Below are positions 22,128 through 23,190 of a stretch of 23,190 nucleotides of DNA, in pieces; position 1 is the first letter of the stretch; each line of letters opens with the position of its first letter. The stretch spans positions 1-23,190 of IMG/VR virus record IMGVR_UViG_3300007229_000094; one strand, given 5' to 3'. Made by a program: the position numbers and the translations under genes. The DNA is from a virus. Under the pieces are notes generated by a model, which saw only the letters and a list, made by a program, of their open reading frames with translations, was not told the origin of the DNA and searched no databases.

Positions 22128-23190
22128 ATGGCAAAGGATAAAAGAGTATTTACGGGTGGGATGGATAAAGATTCTGATCCTCGTCTTATTAAGAATGGTG
22201 ATTATCGACACGCAGAAAACATAAGAAACATAGCATCTTCAGATGGTACTTCTGGCTCTGTAGAAAATATAGAGTCTACAGTTAAAGTCCCTTACTCTTT
22301 TAAGGGTGAAGATGTTGATCAAATCATTGAAATTGACGAAGGAACAGCTTCTGTATTACCTCAAAAATCTGTCTTTTATTCTCAGACCATTACTTTTGAG
22401 TTTAAAGGTAGAGAAGAAGATTGGGGCAGTAAAGAGAAAAACTCTTTTAGCATATACTCATATACTCCTGAAAAGGAATTAGAGCAGATAGGTCATCAGT
22501 GGTCTTCTAACGGTAGGCTTTCTTGGTCTCAAAATTCTTTTAAACCAACCCCTGAGCACCTTTGGGAGATGTTTAATGAAGAAACTGGTAAGATAAGTCA
22601 AAACATACCAATTTTAGATATAAATACTGGGGAGTGGGAAACAGCTCATTCTAAAGTTGACTTTTTAAGTTCTAGTTTTTTACGTGGGGGCAACAAGGTA
22701 ACGGTAGAGATAATAGCTGATAAAAGAGGTGTTTCTTTTTTATTAGACTTTATAAGCCCTGGTTCTGATAGGTACTGGAGTCAAACTATAGAAGAGTTTC
22801 CCCCTTATGGTAAGATGAATTTAAAGGGTGGTCCTAACTCTGTAGTTTACGAAACGTTAGTTTTATCATCTCAGTCTAGCTTTAATTCAGAAGACACTAA
22901 CAACCAAACGTTAGACGAGTTTATTGACGCTGAGGGGAATTCTTTCGAGAACAACACTCCAACACCTTTAGAGGGTGATACAATTACTGAGTACACATTT
23001 TCTTTTGAGGGTGAAGAGCCTACAACGGCTCAGGATGCGAGTGAAGTTCAAATATTCTCCTACGTTGAAAACGCTTTAGGAGGGTTTGAGGTTACGCCAG
23101 TATTATCTTTTGGTAGTGGGTTATATAACTCTGGTCAAACCTACGAGTTTAACGCTAACCAAGTTAGTTTGTCAAACTCTTTGCACGACA
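22128..23190 (+). CDS. Large tail/muzzle-type protein, 5' part (runs off the window)
   Basis: The reading frame from the ATG at 22128 stays open to the end of the window (at least 354 residues). The start AKDKRVFTGGMDKDSDPRLI followed by KNGDYRHAENIRNI and GSVENIEST matches the 'GG-NxDxD-R-I--GEYxxAxN' opening of large tail proteins (muzzle or tail stabilisation type) in crAss-like and marine podoviruses. The rest seen is beta-rich. It follows the two ring-type genes by six bases. The remainder and any C-terminal domain are outside the window. Confidence 0.7.
   Translation, partial: MAKDKRVFTGGMDKDSDPRLIKNGDYRHAENIRNIASSDGTSGSVENIESTVKVPYSFKGEDVDQIIEIDEGTASVLPQKSVFYSQTITFEFKGREEDWGSKEKNSFSIYSYTPEKELEQIGHQWSSNGRLSWSQNSFKPTPEHLWEMFNEETGKISQNIPILDINTGEWETAHSKVDFLSSSFLRGGNKVTVEIIADKRGVSFLLDFISPGSDRYWSQTIEEFPPYGKMNLKGGPNSVVYETLVLSSQSSFNSEDTNNQTLDEFIDAEGNSFENNTPTPLEGDTITEYTFSFEGEEPTTAQDASEVQIFSYVENALGGFEVTPVLSFGSGLYNSGQTYEFNANQVSLSNSLHD

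Noticed and set aside
1-23190. tRNA genes, CRISPR arrays, insertion sequences, integrase or attachment sites
   Set aside because: No cloverleaf, regular direct-repeat array, transposase or recombinase motif was found by reading.

Overview
The window is part of the genome of a tailed double-stranded DNA phage, most likely a marine phage of a Bacteroidota (flavobacterium-type) host. The host inference rests on three things. Promoters fit the Bacteroidota consensus (TTG, about 19 bp, then TAnnTTTG); the best is at 16765-16794. Shine-Dalgarno sequences are largely absent and start codons sit behind A/T-rich leaders. One secreted protein has a flavobacterial-looking signal peptide ending in KG-QS. 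The DNA is AT-rich and very densely coded: no gap exceeds about 110 bases, and many genes overlap by 1-8 bases.

Layout. (1) 1-1840 is an accessory stretch with frequent strand switches: the end of an unknown gene, two small basic proteins behind near-identical leaders, a single-pass membrane protein on the minus strand, and an HNH-type nuclease. (2) 1837-7100, minus strand, is a receptor-binding operon. Read from its promoter at about 7125, it holds a winged-helix-like protein, a basic virion-type protein, a 1024-residue tail fibre, and a short fibre protein translationally coupled to it that carries a related C-terminal tip. A small beta-rich structural protein follows with its own promoter. 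(3) 7201-9560, plus strand, is a small structural protein followed by a lysis-type cassette: two-TM holin candidate, a basic protein ending RRRWKC, a single-TM coiled-coil protein, a secreted thioredoxin-fold protein without the catalytic CxxC, an M15 peptidase and a 3-TM holin. (4) 9564-16762 is a second fibre-like protein, two small proteins (one with two GroES-like domains), a TerS candidate, TerL and portal. (5) 16765-19696 is a self-contained capsid transcription unit: strong promoter, scaffold candidate, major capsid protein, small capsid-associated protein, strong terminator. (6) 19727-23190 is an unknown conserved structural-type protein with its own terminator, then a new promoter driving two connector/ring-like proteins and the start of a large tail protein that runs off the window.

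The order TerL-portal-scaffold-MCP-ring proteins-large tail protein, together with the sequence flavour of TerL, the portal, the first ring protein and the last gene, resembles crAss-like (Crassvirales-type) podoviruses. That is inference from recalled motifs, not a search. Together the genes supply packaging, capsid assembly, tail and fibre parts, and lysis; no replication genes, integrase, tRNA or CRISPR array is visible. The most interesting items are the tandem GroES-like virion-region protein, the cysteine-less secreted thioredoxin fold in the lysis cassette, the duplicated leader with a shared MPTPV start, the paralogous single-TM proteins in separate loci, and the coupled long/short fibre pair with related tips.
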